Below the pieces are notes generated by a model, which had not been told where the DNA came from, ran no database searches, and was given only the letters and a program-made list of their open reading frames with translations. A program made the translations under genes and the position numbers. A stretch of 64,000 nt of DNA from Cardinalis cardinalis (lineage: Eukaryota > Chordata > Aves > Passeriformes > Cardinalidae): positions 617,749 to 681,748 of the forward strand of contig JACDOX010000298.1 in the NCBI GenBank assembly GCA_014549065.1, read 5' to 3'. This document shows, one piece after another, positions 49,901 to 60,505 of the stretch; position 1 is the first letter of the stretch, and each line of letters opens with the position of its first letter.

Positions 49901-52365
49901 TAACCTGAGAACAGCTTTGGCCTCAGATAGCAGGGGTGGGACAGAGCAAATGGCTTATGCAAAGAAAACAGCATTTTGAACTTGTCTGTGACCTCTTAAA
50001 GGTTAATTATAAAAATAAAGGTTTTATTTCTGGGAGATCTGTTTTTTGGGAAAATCACTTGCTGCTGTAGGTTGATTTGCCTTGCTCCTGGCGTGAGGAG
50101 GTTGGGGATAAAAAGCATTTAGCTCTTCTACTTTGACCGGAGAGTTTCTCATTCCTGAGCTGTTCTGGTGCCCTTCCTTACTGTTCCCTTTACCAGCCAG
50201 GTTTCAGGGAAAAATGGAAATTCATCTGACCAGACTTGAGTGCAGGAGTCAGGACAGGTTTGCAGAGCTGTGGCCCTGCCTCGCTCAGGTTCTCTGTAAG
50301 AGGCAATCTGTGTCTCTGCTTATTCCTTCATACAGGTTTGTGGCATCCTGTGGCTTTACCCCTGATGTGAAGGTATGGGAGGTGTGTTTTAGCAAGAACG
50401 GAGACTTCAGGGAGGTGACCAGGGCTTTTGAGTTGAAGGGCCACACTGCTGGTATACAATCCTTTTCCTTCTCCAACGACTCAAGGAGGTATGTGTGTGT
50501 TACCTGCTCTTAGTTACCATGGGGGTAAAACACTGCGCTGGGGAGCCAAATCTGGCTCGTACCACCCTGCTCATAGGAATCTCANGTGGTTTAACAAGAC
50601 CAAGTGCTGATGCTGCACCTGGATCAGGGTGGAGATAGATAGGCATGCCAACCCTCTCCCTTGGAGAAGTATCCCTTGAATAGATTATGACAAGAGCTTC
50701 TCAAACCCTCCTGGATTGAGAAATCCTCCTTGTCATGGTGAGTTCCCAGCATGCTTTGGAAGCCCATGTAAATTTGTTGGGACTGATTGTTTTTTCCCCT
50801 TTGTATCACCCCCACTTTTCCCCATAAAAACTCCTGCTTCTGCCCTGTTCTGGGGGGAGCTGCTGTCCCTGGCCTCCTTGGCAGGGTGCTGGAATAAAGG
50901 CTACTACCCCTGCGGAATAACTACACGGTGCTCCTGTCTCTTTGTCCCTGTGTTGGCCAGGGTACACCTGGCAAGGCAGAGCTGAAATCACTGCTCAGAG
51001 CTGAATTGCCTGCCCCTTGCTGAGGTTACCCAGCAGTTGAAGGACTGCCTGAGACCCCTAGAAAATTGTCTCTTGCGGCATGTCTCTCTGGGAAGGTTGC
51101 GGCGTCCAGGCTGAGCCATCAGACTCCTGACTGGCCGCCCAAACAGAGCAGGGCAACCCTCGGTATCCAAGCTGGGGATGAACAGAGTGAGAGCAGCCTG
51201 GGGGTGCTCGTGAGTGAGAAGTGGACATGACCCAGCCCAGAAACTCTTTTGGGTTGATCCCACAGCACGTGGGTAACAAGGGAGAGTGGAATTCTGCCCC
51301 TCTGCTCCACTCAGGTGAGACCCCACTTGCAGAGCTGCCTCCAGTTCTCCAGCACCAGAGGGACTTAGAGCTGCTAGAGTGAGTCTAGTGGAGACACCAA
51401 CATGATCAGAGGGATGGAGCAGCTCTGGTATGAGGAAAGGCTGAGAGAATTGGAATTGCTCAGCCTGGAAAATAGAAGGCTTCAGGTTATGTAATTGTGG
51501 CTTTCTAGGACCTGAAGGGAACTGACAAGAAAGATGGGAGAGAGATTATTTACAGGGGCCTGGAGTGACAAGATAAGGGGGAATGGTTTCAGACTGATAG
51601 AGAGTGGGTTAGGTGGGATATTAGGAAGAAGGGCTTGGTTGTGAGGGTGGTGAGGCCCTGCCACAGGTTGCCCAGAGATGTGGCTGCCCCATCCCAGGAA
51701 GTGTTCAAGGCTGTGTTGGAAGGGGCTTGGAGCAGCCTGGTCTAGTGGTAGGCTTTTTTGCTTTGGAAAAAGAACAGAGACTGTATCTGTGTATAGACTC
51801 ACACTTCCCAAGAGATCACTCTCCACAGAGGATTCCTGGTTCATGGACAGGGCCGGGTAAGAGGTGCTACCCTTCTTCCATGCACTCACTGTGCTCTCTT
51901 GGCTGCAGGATGGCGACCGTGTCAAAGGATGGCACATGGAAGTTCTGGGACACAGATGTGGACTACAAGAAGCAGCAGGACCCACACTTGCTTCTGACAG
52001 GGCAGTGTGCAGCGCTGGAGCCATGCCGCATTGCTCTGTCCCCTGACGGCCGTACGGTCGCTGTGGCGAGTGGCACAGACATTGTGGTGTACAACACACG
52101 GCGCGGCGAGGAGGAGGAGCGTTTTCTTGGCGTGCACAGCCACTGTATCACAGACCTTGCGTTTGACACCACTGGCCGCTATGTCGTATCCTGTGGGGAC
52201 CGCGCTATCCGTGTCCTCCACAACACTGCCGGGCACCGTGCTGTGGTGGAGGAGATGGAGGCCATGCTGAAAAAAACTGGGAACAGAGCCACGCAGGAGA
52301 GGCTGGAGCAGCAGATCTCCAGCGCTCGCAAAGCNTTGGCTGCCATCTATGGCAAGAAGCACTAA
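46934..52365 (+). CDS. TBL2: TBL2, ER-anchored WD40 protein, complete, 7 exons
   Basis: Transducin beta-like 2, an ER membrane WD40 protein that associates with PERK and supports ATF4 output under ER stress and nutrient stress. Coding exons: 46934-47063, 47150-47274, 47536-47720, 48343-48494, 49574-49700, 50336-50488, 51909-52365. All junctions are GT-AG and in phase, giving 442 codons (human 447). Residues about 10-30 are a hydrophobic signal anchor (VLPGALIVLMLVLLLAVAL). A basic linker includes REKPHQHSFAHRLL. WD signatures follow: DRTVRLWST in exon 3, DTTILIWSP in exon 5, VKVWEV in exon 6 and DGTWKFWDTD in exon 7. The C-terminus is a charged helix (EEMEAMLKKTGNRATQERLE) ending GKKH. The start is the only ATG before the anchor. 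An N in codon 42 (47058) and another at 52335 leave two residues undetermined. The gene sits 650 bases after MLXIPL and 0.6 kb before BCL7B. Confidence 0.97.
47891..47960 (-). repeat. CR1 LINE scrap in TBL2 intron 3
   Basis: Minus-oriented CR1 tail: 'aatcacagaatcacagtagt', 'tggaggggacctctgg' and 'agtccagctcctg'. Confidence 0.85.
50640..51060 (+). mobile_element. Possible LTR in TBL2 intron 6
   Basis: A TATA-like 'ccataaaaactcc' near 50822 is followed about 70 bases later by AATAAA (50894-50899) and a pyrimidine-rich U5-like stretch, the layout of a short LTR in the plus orientation. No terminal repeats or target duplication were identified. If it is active, its AATAAA could cause premature polyadenylation within TBL2. 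Confidence 0.4.
51290..51748 (+). repeat. CR1 LINE 3' copy in TBL2 intron 6
   Basis: Plus-oriented, about 450 bases: 'ggtgagaccccacttgcaga', 'gatggagcagctctggtatg', 'ctcagcctggaaaatagaag', 'caggttgcccagagatgtgg' and 'gagcagcctggtctagtgg'. The terminal octamer repeat is missing. It ends 160 bases before exon 7. Confidence 0.94.
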
Positions 52366-52443
52366 GCTACCTGTACAGCAGGAGGCAACTGTGCTCTGCC
52401 TTGGGGATGTTTTGGGTTTTTTTTAGTAACTGTGAACAGCAGT

Positions 52444-52449
52444 AATAAA
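52444..52449 (+). terminator. TBL2: TBL2 polyadenylation signal
   Basis: AATAAA 79 bases after the TAA stop at 52363-52365. Confidence 0.85.
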
Positions 52450-52789
52450 AGAGTGCCCGGGTCCTTCCTTGTGTGCTGTGTGATGGGCGGGATAGGGCTG
52501 GGGACAGTGGCGTCTCCCACTGTCACACTCCACACTCTTGTGTTTTTTTCCCCCCCGGGCTTAGATCTTCAGTATCCCATCCTTAGCAAAATCGATTGCT
52601 AAGCCAATGCCTACTAGTTCTCCTGAGCTTAGAAACGGGAGTTGTGTGGATTTGGGGTAGGTTTTTTGGTTGGTTGGTTTTTTTTTTTTTTTTTTCCCAA
52701 GATAGCTGCCAAAGCTCAATTCTGCTGCATTGAACGGGGCAGTGCGGTAACGGTGCAGCATTCCCCCGGCCCGGGATCTCAGGGTGATC

Positions 52790-53029
52790 TCACGGTAATG
52801 TGCGGCGGGACCTGCCCCAAAGGAAGATGGCGGTGCACCGTCGCCTCGCCTGCGCGTCGTTTCCGTGCCCACTGTGGGGCGCGTATGCCTGCGCAGGCGC
52901 AGCAGCCGGGGCGTGTCGGGCGTGGTGACGCAGGAAGCGCAGCGCGCGGGCGGGCCACGCAGGGCGCGTGCGCGGGGCCGGGTGCGCCGGCGGGTGCGGC
53001 GGGGCCAGTGCTGCGGGGCTGCGCGCGCC
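52790..53029 (+). promoter_or_regulatory. BCL7B: BCL7B CpG-island promoter
   Basis: A dense CpG island that continues into intron 1. It contains an exact YY1 motif (AAGATGGCGG, 52824-52833) and an NRF1-type palindrome (TGCGCAGGCGCA, 52890-52901). There is no TATA box. CCAAT boxes lie inside intron 1 near 53170, 53242 and 53294. Confidence 0.75.
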
Positions 53030-56000
53030 ATGTCGGGGCGCTCGGTGCGGGCTGAGACCCGCAGCCGCGCCAAGGATGACATCAAGAAGGTGATGGCAGC
53101 CATCGAGCGCGTCCGCAGATGGTGAGGGCGGGCCCGCGGGGGGGGAGGGCCTTGCCATCCGCGCGCAGCCAATCACCGCACCGCGGGGTGCGACTCGGGA
53201 GTGCGCGCCCAACCAGCGGGTGCGGGTGGAGGGGCGGCGGCCAATGAGAGCGTGGCGGGGAGGGAAGCGACTGTGAAGGGCGGTTGGCTCAGCCAATCAC
53301 AGTGCGGGGGGCGGGGGGAGTGCTGCGCGGTGCTGAACTGACGCTCCTCTGGGCCAACCGGAGCGTGGCGGGATGGCGGGGTTTGTTGCCATGGTGCCCC
53401 AGGCCCGGTCCGGTCCGTCAGCGTTGTGTCCCGCAGGGAGAAGAAGTGGGTGACGGTGGGCGACACGTCTCTGCGGATATTCAAGTGGGTGCCAGTGGCG
53501 GACAGTAAGGAGGTGGGTACCGCTCGTGGAGATGAGCCGGGAGCCACCGCCCATAGCCAGCCTAGCTCCCCGAGCCACCTCTGAGCCCCCCAGTTCTTCC
53601 GGACGCCACCAAACCCCCTTGTGTCCTTTCCAAGTCGACCCCTAAGCCCTCCCCAAGCCGGCACCCGAGCCCCGCGAGCTCTCCCAGCCCTGCTGAGCAC
53701 CTTTGAGGCCCCACCGAGCCCCTCCTGCCCTATTGAGATCCGAGTGCCTCCAAGCCCCTGATCCCTCCCCAAGCCGTCCCCCAAACCCGATGAGCCCCTG
53801 TCAAGCCTTCTTGGGCACACCCCAGCCCCAAAGAGCCCCTTCAGCCAACCTGAGCCTCCCCATAACTATCGAGCCCCCTGAGCTCTCTTGAGACCCCTCC
53901 TGCTTCTGCTTGACTCCTCTGAGGATTTGCTTTACTTGGTGTCATTCCTAGTAGGGCATCAGCTCCTCCTCTCTTTCCTGATTCCCGGTCCCTTCATAGA
54001 CGGAGTTTTGCCTCTCACTTAGGAAGGTGCCCCCAAAGTCAAGGGAAGAGGCCAGCTTGAGCACATCCCTCTGGGCTTCTGGAGACAGAAAGGGGAATGG
54101 CTCCTCTGGAGCAGCATGTGTTTCTCTGACATTGTGTTTGTGCTTTTCTTTCTCTCCTCAAGAAAGAGAAATCCAAATCGAGTAGCAGCACGGCTCGAGA
54201 ACCCAATGGCTTCCCAGCTGACACCTCTGCCAACTCCTCCCTCCTTCTGGAGTTCCAAGGTGGGTCTGGGCTGAGCTCCCTTCAATGTGGGGAAAGACTC
54301 TAAGGCTGTACAGCAGCTGGGACATTGTTGGTTCTGTGTGCTGCCAGTATGACGAAAAGCACTGCTTGCCCCTGAGCACTGGCATGGAATGGAGAACAGT
54401 GAAGTTGAGCTGTGGGGTTGGGCTGATCCACTTCTGGATTGTCCCTGTCCAAACTGTTCATTTTTGCTGTTAGAGAGTCTTAATGGCCTATTTCTGGTAT
54501 CTTCTGTGGGAAGCTTCACAGTTAACTGGAGAAGTGGGGTTTCCTGATCCCCCCTTTCCATGCTCTGCTGGGGAGAGGCCAATAGCCACCTGCAGCCAAG
54601 CTTGCTTTTCCAAAAGTTACTTAGGGTGAAGGGGCAAAGGCTGTCCCTGGCCTTGCTCTTGATGTAGGCACTGGGGTGCAGCCTGGAGAGGTTTCAGCAG
54701 TGCCAGACTCATTGCTGAGGTAGTGTACACATCTGCCCAGCACCTGCTCTGTGCGTGGCTAAGGAAAATTAGCTGGCGCTCCCAGGAGATGCGGTGGGGT
54801 TATGTTGCAGGTCTGCACTTTGGCAAGGTGTGTGCCAGGCCTGCTTCTTCACTGGTGCTGAGCATTATTCCTTGTGTTGCTTCACAGAGGAGGAACAAAA
54901 CCATGGTACACAGCAGGAGATTCCTGCTCCTGGATGCCCAGGGCCCTCCCAAGCTGCAGATGTGGAATTTGGCAGTGCTCATTCTCATTCCCAGGGCAGG
55001 AACATTCCCTTTCCCATGGCCAGTTGTGTATATGATTCCCACTGTGTTCTGGAGGACTCAGTCCTGTGCCTGACAGCCCTTAGGCTGATGTGGAACAGTG
55101 AATCCCCTGTTTAACTCTCTGACCGTGCTCTGCCTTCTCAGCAAGACCCCAGCGTTCAGTGCCGCCCTGAGCTGCCTGTGCCCCTGCGTCAAGGTGCTCT
55201 TTTTCACCAGGTGCTGTTTCTGCAGATGAGAACAGCAACCAGAGCTCCCTGTCTGATGTATACCAGCTCAAGGTGGACAGCAGTCCCAACTCCAGCCCCA
55301 GTCCTCAGCAGAGTGAGTCCATGAGTCCTGCCCACACATCTGACTTCCGCACAGACGACTCACAGCCTCCTACCCTGGGGCAGGAGACCCTGGAAGGTGG
55401 GTGCTGGGCCGAGAAGGGAGAAGGCAGATGGGTGGGATCAGGGAACGTGGTGGTTCGGTGGGTGGCCATGGTACTGCTGGAAGCTGACAGGGCATCGGGG
55501 ACTTCTTTAGCTAGGTGTTCTGTCCTCGGTCGGCACTGACCTGGGTGTGGGGTCTGCATTTTTGTTGACCCACCTGTTCTCCCCAGAGCCCTCCCTGCCT
55601 TCCTCAGAAGTGGCAGATGAGCCTCCCACTCTCACAAAGGAAGAGCCAGTCCCCCTTGAGACTCAGGTAAGGGAAGGGGGATTCAAACCATCTCTAAATG
55701 TGCATGGACCTAGATTGGCCCTTTGACCATTGTTGCTGCTTCTTGTAGCAGAAGCATCTTGGTGGATGGACTTGCTCTGCAGTCCCAAAGTGCCCCTGGG
55801 AGCTCCCAGAACCTCCTGGTTTCCTGAGCTTTAGTCTTTATCCCTTGGTTCAGATCAAGTGTTGGAGTGTGAGGGAAGGATATGGGGATGTGGGAAAATG
55901 TCAGTTCTGGCAGGCTCCAGGGCCAGAGTGGGTTCCCATTCCTGGTGCCCTGGGGACTGTGCATGGGTGACAGCCTGGGCTGTCCCCATGGTGTGACACA

Positions 56001-56150
56001 GCCTTGTCTAGGTGTGCGTAGCTCAGTGTCACTGCCTGTGACCTCTGGCTCTTGCAGGTAACTGAAGAGGATGAGGACTCTGGTGCGCCACCTCTGAAGA
56101 GATTTTGTGCTGACCAGAACTCTGTGTGCCACACAGCCTCGGAGAGCTAA
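53030..56150 (+). CDS. BCL7B: BCL7B, SWI/SNF subunit, complete, 6 exons
   Basis: BCL7 family subunit of BAF (SWI/SNF) chromatin-remodelling complexes, nuclear. Coding exons: 53030-53121, 53437-53512, 54163-54259, 55226-55396, 55587-55666, 56058-56150. All are GT-AG and in phase, giving 202 codons, the same length as human BCL7B. The N-terminal BCL7 domain (about 1-51) starts MSGRSVRAETRSRAKDD and includes WVTVGDTSLRIFKWVPV. The middle is a Ser/Pro-rich segment with SPSPQQSESMSPAHTSDFR, and the C-terminus is acidic with PPLKRFC and ends ASES. The exon 4 acceptor at 55225 gives FQDENSN as in mammals; an upstream acceptor at 55210 would add GAVSA in frame. The sequence distinguishes it from BCL7A and BCL7C, which differ in the C-terminal half. 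Confidence 0.97.
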
Positions 56151-57063
56151 CCTGCCTGGCCCGGCACCTTCGCCAGCCCCTTGCAGAGCCACCTGGCCCC
56201 CCAGGACCAGTGCTTCCCTCCAGCCTGCCCCTTCCCCAGTGTCGGGGCTCCCACCACTCGCATCAAGTGCGCCCTGCCCTTTCCTATCCTGTCCTGCCCG
56301 GTGGATGGGGTTGCTGCCAGTACCTGCAAATTTGCCTCTATTTATTGGCTCCCTCTTTCCCTGCTCCCTGCCCTAGAGCTGGGGCTCTCTGCTGGGTGGG
56401 CTGCATGTGTGGGGGGGTTCTCCATGGGGCTACCTGCTCTCCATGGTCCCCAGGACACTGGCAGATGCTGTTTGCCTGCTTGTGGCTCCCCTGCTTGCCC
56501 TTCCCCTGGGTGCTGGGAACAGGAGAGGCACTTCCACCTGCTCCAGGTGATGTGTTCACTTGGTTGTGGGAGCAGGTGACGATGGGCGTGGGGGGCAGTG
56601 AGGGAGCGGCCGGCAGGGACCCACTGGAACGCTGTGCAATAAGCTGCTAGTTTAAGCCATTCATGCTGGGAGAGAGGCAAGCGCTTTCCTCTCCCAGAGG
56701 GCAGGTACTGACCGGCCTTGGCTCTGCCTCTGGGCACAACTCCAGCCGAGTGGAATTTGCAGTCCCCCGGGAGCCTGCAGAGCAGGAGGAGCTACTGCCC
56801 TATGCTGGAGGGCCTTGCCCCGGCCTAGGTACCTGCTATCTCCGAGGTGGGAAAGGAAGCAGCAGGGTGCTGGAGCTCCGGGGTAGCGTTCCCACCCTGG
56901 GGCTCTGCTGCCCTCCAATACTCGCTGCCCCCCTAGCCCCACTCTCCCCCCGCTGCCACTGCATGTCCCGCCGAGTCCGTGATCGAGCCTGAAGCTGGAG
57001 GCGCGGCTGCGCGTGGAAGTGGAAAGATATTTTAGCACTGAATAGAATATTTTTAAAATTAAA
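56151..57063 (+). other. BCL7B: BCL7B 3' UTR and polyadenylation signal
   Basis: About 0.9 kb after the TAA stop without a conserved coding frame. ATTAAA at 57058-57063, a common variant signal, is the best candidate end of the transcript; an earlier 'caataagc' near 56638 is weaker. Confidence 0.6.
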
Positions 57064-57099
57064 CTGTTTGAAATACAGATACAGAGCACGATGTCGGCC

Positions 57100-57560
57100 G
57101 GGTGGGGAGGGACCGTGTGGGAAGAGAAGGGAAATTTCGTTTCTACTAAACGGAGCCCTGTGCCGGCACTCGCTGCCTGCGGCGCCCACAGAGCCGGCCC
57201 GGAGCCCGATTCCCCAGGAAGTTCGGTCAGCNCCCGGTCCCCGTTCTCCACACTCTCCTCCCTGCCGGTCGCCGGCGCTGTCTGGAGCGGGGTGGGGAGG
57301 GAAGAGGAGCTGTCTGGAGCCCCTCAGCCCTGCGCAGCGGCTCCGACCGCAGCCCTGGCCCGGGGCTTTGCCCGCTCCGCAGCCGCCCCGCCCACCCAAG
57401 GGACTGCCCGCGGGGCGGGGCTCTTCGCCCTCAGGGGCCGCGGGGGCCGGGAAAAGTCGGCCGCGGCTTCGGGAGGCGGGGATGTGCTTTCGCCGTGACT
57501 TCAGAGCAATGCCAGAGCGCCCAAGCAATTCCCATCGCTAACCCGCGGCCTCCGCATCAA
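57100..57560. promoter_or_regulatory. Orphan GC/CpG-rich island
   Basis: GC-rich with many CpGs and several GC boxes ('ccgccccgcccac', 'gggcggggc' near 57412), directly after the probable BCL7B end. No first exon of a recognised gene starts here on either strand; the long minus-strand open frame (56836-57528) looks like a composition artefact. In mammals BAZ1B would follow BCL7B at this side. Confidence 0.5.
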
Positions 57561-57689
57561 GCCCGCTCAGACCTGACTGCCCTTGTAATAAATTATTTTA
57601 ATTTTCACTTTCATTTTCCAATGTTTCCTTTTTCCCAAGTTTTCTTGGTCTCGATGTCGCGTGTATGCCCTTCTTTGCATGACCAGTGA

Positions 57690-58131
57690 AGGGTAGTGGA
57701 GCTGGGGAATGGTCTGGAGCACGTTTGATAAGGAACAGCTGAAGAACCTGGGGGACTCAGTCTGGAGAAAAGGAGGCTCAAGGGGGACCTTCTTGCTCTG
57801 CACAACTCCCTGACAGGAGGGTGCAAGCAAAGTGAGGTTAGGTTCTGCTCCCACAGAACAAGGAGTGGCATGAGGGGAAACAGTCTTGAGTTTTCTCAGG
57901 AGACNTTTAGGTTGAACATCAGGGAAAAGTTTCTTCAGTGAAAGGGTTCTCCAGCTCTGGCACAGGCTGCCCAGGCCAGTGGTAGAATCACCACCTGTGG
58001 AGGGATTTAACAGATGTGTAAACGTGGCGTGAGGGGAGGGACATGGGTTAGTGGTGGTCTTGGCAGTGCTATGGGACCGATTGGACTCCATGGTCTCAGA
58101 GAGGTTTCCTAACCCTAACAATTCTATGATA
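57690..58131 (+). repeat. CR1 LINE 3' copy
   Basis: Plus-oriented, about 440 bases: 'ggggactcagtctggagaaa', 'ctctgcacaactccctgaca', 'ggctgcccaggccagtggta', 'tgggaccgattggactccat' and the end 'aattctatgataa'. It lies immediately upstream of the Schlafen relic. Confidence 0.94.
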
Positions 58132-58165
58132 ATCATGAAGTGGTTTTAATAATATATCATTTCAG

Positions 58166-59291
58166 GATCATGATTGCCAGCCAGGAGAGGCAGCTGCTGA
58201 TTGATTTGACCCCAAACTATCCTGATGTGTTGGTAGTTATTGGAAAAACACTTTTACGAAGGAGTTCCAGAAAGAAGAAATCTAGCAATCAGAAAACAGA
58301 AAAAGTCTTTTCCATAGCAGTGTGTGCATTGCTGAATTTTGAGAATGGAGAGTGAGGACAGGAATTACTTCTGGGAGCATGGCATTTGTGGAGATATAGA
58401 GATGAGCCTCAGGGATTGCACTGGCAGAAGCAAGGCTCGTCCATACTTTGCATGCAGGTAGCAGGGGAGTGACCTGCTGCTTTTTTTTAAAACATGGAGT
58501 TGTGGAGGTCTGGAGCTGGGAGGTGCAGCCACAAAGTTGCGCCTCTGCCGCTTAAGCACTGGTTTGTTTTATAGGTCTGGCACATTGGCTTATCCTGTGA
58601 CTTCCAGAGAAGCTCCTGAATTCCTGAGGAAGAAAAACTGTGTCAAGTGCTACAAAGAGAATGGACTGACCTCCAAGAGAGCTCAGCTGAATTTTGATGG
58701 GGGAGCAAAAGAGACTCCTCTGAACATCCAAGAGCACAACATCCAAGATACTGTGGCCAGGTTTATAAAGAAAGATGAAGTGCTGGTTGGGGAGGTCCTG
58801 GGTTTCGCACAGGCAACACATATTGAATTTAAGTCATGCAGTACAAAGAATAGCTTGTAATACATCAGAAAAAAAACTTTCCTAGACACGTCTCTGCCTT
58901 TGCAAACACTGAGGGTAGATATTTATTTTTTGGTGTGGATGAGAATGGTAAAGTCACTGGGACCCACAGTAATGTGGAGAAAGTAGCTTTAGAACAAACA
59001 GTAGCTGATGCCATCAGCTCAATGTGTGCCCATCACTTCTGTGGCTCTGGGGCTGGGGTGCAGATCCAGATGCACATCCTGGGTGTTTATGACCAAGCAG
59101 GCTGTTCACAGGGCTGTGCCTGTGCCATGAACATTGAGCCATCCAGCTGCCCTGTGTTTGATGGTGACCCTGAATCCTGGATGGTGCTGGGCACTGTCAG
59201 GGAGGCGAGTGTGGGGAACTGGGCACTGACTAAAAGACTGAGCAGCAGGAAATGGATGGAGCTCATGGCACCTGCAGACCCAGATAAATAA
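58166..59291 (+). pseudogene. Schlafen (SLFN) family pseudogene
   Basis: Schlafens are tetrapod, interferon-linked proteins with an N-terminal core of two Schlafen/AlbA lobes. The order of blocks matches that core: an N-terminal IDLTPNYPDVLVVIGKTLL and AVCALLN (58170-58350), then WEHGICGDIE, LLLFFKTWS, SGTLAYPVTSREAPEFLRKK and THIEFKSCSTKN (58360-58850), then the AlbA signature SAFANTEGRYLFFGVD (about 58893-58940), HFCGSGAG, SWMVLG, and a final W-M-ADPD block ending at 59291. It lacks introns across this core, as in SLFN genes. It is broken by TGA at 58353 with a frame change nearby, TAG at 58459, TAA at 58858 and a one-base shift in the A-run near 58875. No helicase-type C-terminal half follows; an AATAAA overlaps the last codons. 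Family assignment is from remembered family motifs and is strong; the subfamily is unknown. Confidence 0.87.
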
Positions 59292-59540
59292 AACCTGCAT
59301 TTATGTTAGCATCAACTTCATTTCTGTGTTCTGCTGCACACATTCAGGAGGAAAGATCAACTTCTTTTCAGGGTGTTCTCACCACACCTAGAAAGGGCCA
59401 TTTGACCCATGCCCAACCACAGGCACTGGGATGATGGTGCAGTTACTGGCCTGCAGTGGCATCCCTATCCCTGAACTCATTCAGCAGGACGTCTTGAAGC
59501 ACTCCCAATCATAGAATCATGGAGTGGTTTGGGTTGGAAC
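59292..59540. other. Spacer with CR1 scrap
   Basis: No gene. A minus-oriented CR1 end, 'aatcatagaatcatggagtg' then 'ttgggttggaac', lies at about 59508-59545. Confidence 0.6.
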
Positions 59541-59950
59541 ACAACTGCCCACAAGACACTGGGTTGCCAGGCTTTCCTTCATATAGAAAAGTACACAATC
59601 AATTTGTGGTCCTGTGCTGTAATCCAAAAATGGGATTCTGCCTCCTAAACTTGTGAATATCAGAGGATTCCTTCCAGATGAAATCTGCCAGGCTTTGGCT
59701 GGCCTTGGACTCCTGGAGACTGTGTCTCAACTGTCCCTGAGACAGTGGGTTGCGAGGCTTTCCTTCCTATGGAAAAGAGGTAACATTCACAGTCACACTC
59801 CTGGGGCTAAAAGTGGGATTCTGCCTCCTAAAATTGTGAACGTTGGAGGATTGTTACAAGATGAAAGCTGCCAGGAGTTATGGCTCTAGCTGGCTTTGGG
59901 CTCCTGGCAGCTGCCTCTGAACTGCTCCTGAGATACTGAGCTGCTGGGTT
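59541..59950. repeat. Two-copy tandem repeat, about 187 bp
   Basis: Two diverged copies start with 'gggttgccaggctttccttc' at 59561 and 'gggttgcgaggctttccttc' at 59747; the start of a third appears at 59946. Shared blocks include 'gggattctgcctcctaaa' and 'agatgaaa(t/g)ctgccagg'. No function is recognised. Confidence 0.8.
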
Positions 59951-60010
59951 AGGTGCAGTTGTAAGGGGTAATGGTTAGGGTAGTTAAAAATGGTAACTTT
60001 TCTTATGTTT

Positions 60011-60036
60011 TATACATATATATATATATATATATA
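60011..60036. repeat. TA dinucleotide run
   Basis: An uninterrupted (TA)n microsatellite within AT-rich DNA spanning about 59980-60260. Confidence 0.95.
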
Positions 60037-60314
60037 AAAATAAATAATTTTTATAAAAATTGATTTCCAAATGCAACCCTTTATCTACTGTTTTATATGC
60101 AGGATCTTAAGAGTATAAGAAATTCTAAATACACATATACAGCATTTGAAAATATAAATGTACCTTTTGTATATATAATTTAAACAAGAAAGGGCTTGAA
60201 AGTGGGAGAAAATATGATCTCTGTGAAGGCAATAGAAATAGCTCTGTCTATTCAAACAAAAAGCGTTTTGTGTGTCACTCCAAAACAGTCGGATATCTTG
60301 GTTGGGACTTAAAT

Positions 60315-60505
60315 CGCTGCTGCCACCTGGCGATAAGTACGAAGTACTGCGCATATATGCTATTTAGTGACACAGTAGTGTCACCTGCAGACTAAAAGCG
60401 GTACTGCAACTAAGAAATGGGCATATGTGCCATGACTTAAACGACTCGCTGCGGCCACCTGCAGCTAAAAAGCGGTGCTGCAACTAAGAAATCCTCACGC
60501 AGACA
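60315..60505. repeat. Degenerate tandem repeat, about 60-75 bp units
   Basis: Three related units carry 'cacctg(g/cag)', 'aaagcggt(a/g)ctgcaactaag' and 'gcatat(a/g)tgc' near 60328, 60384 and 60458. No function is recognised. Confidence 0.6.

Noticed and set aside
56836..57528. 230-codon minus-strand frame as a gene after BCL7B
   Set aside because: Basic, Gly/Pro/Arg-rich composition without motifs, lying over a GC island and the BCL7B 3' UTR.
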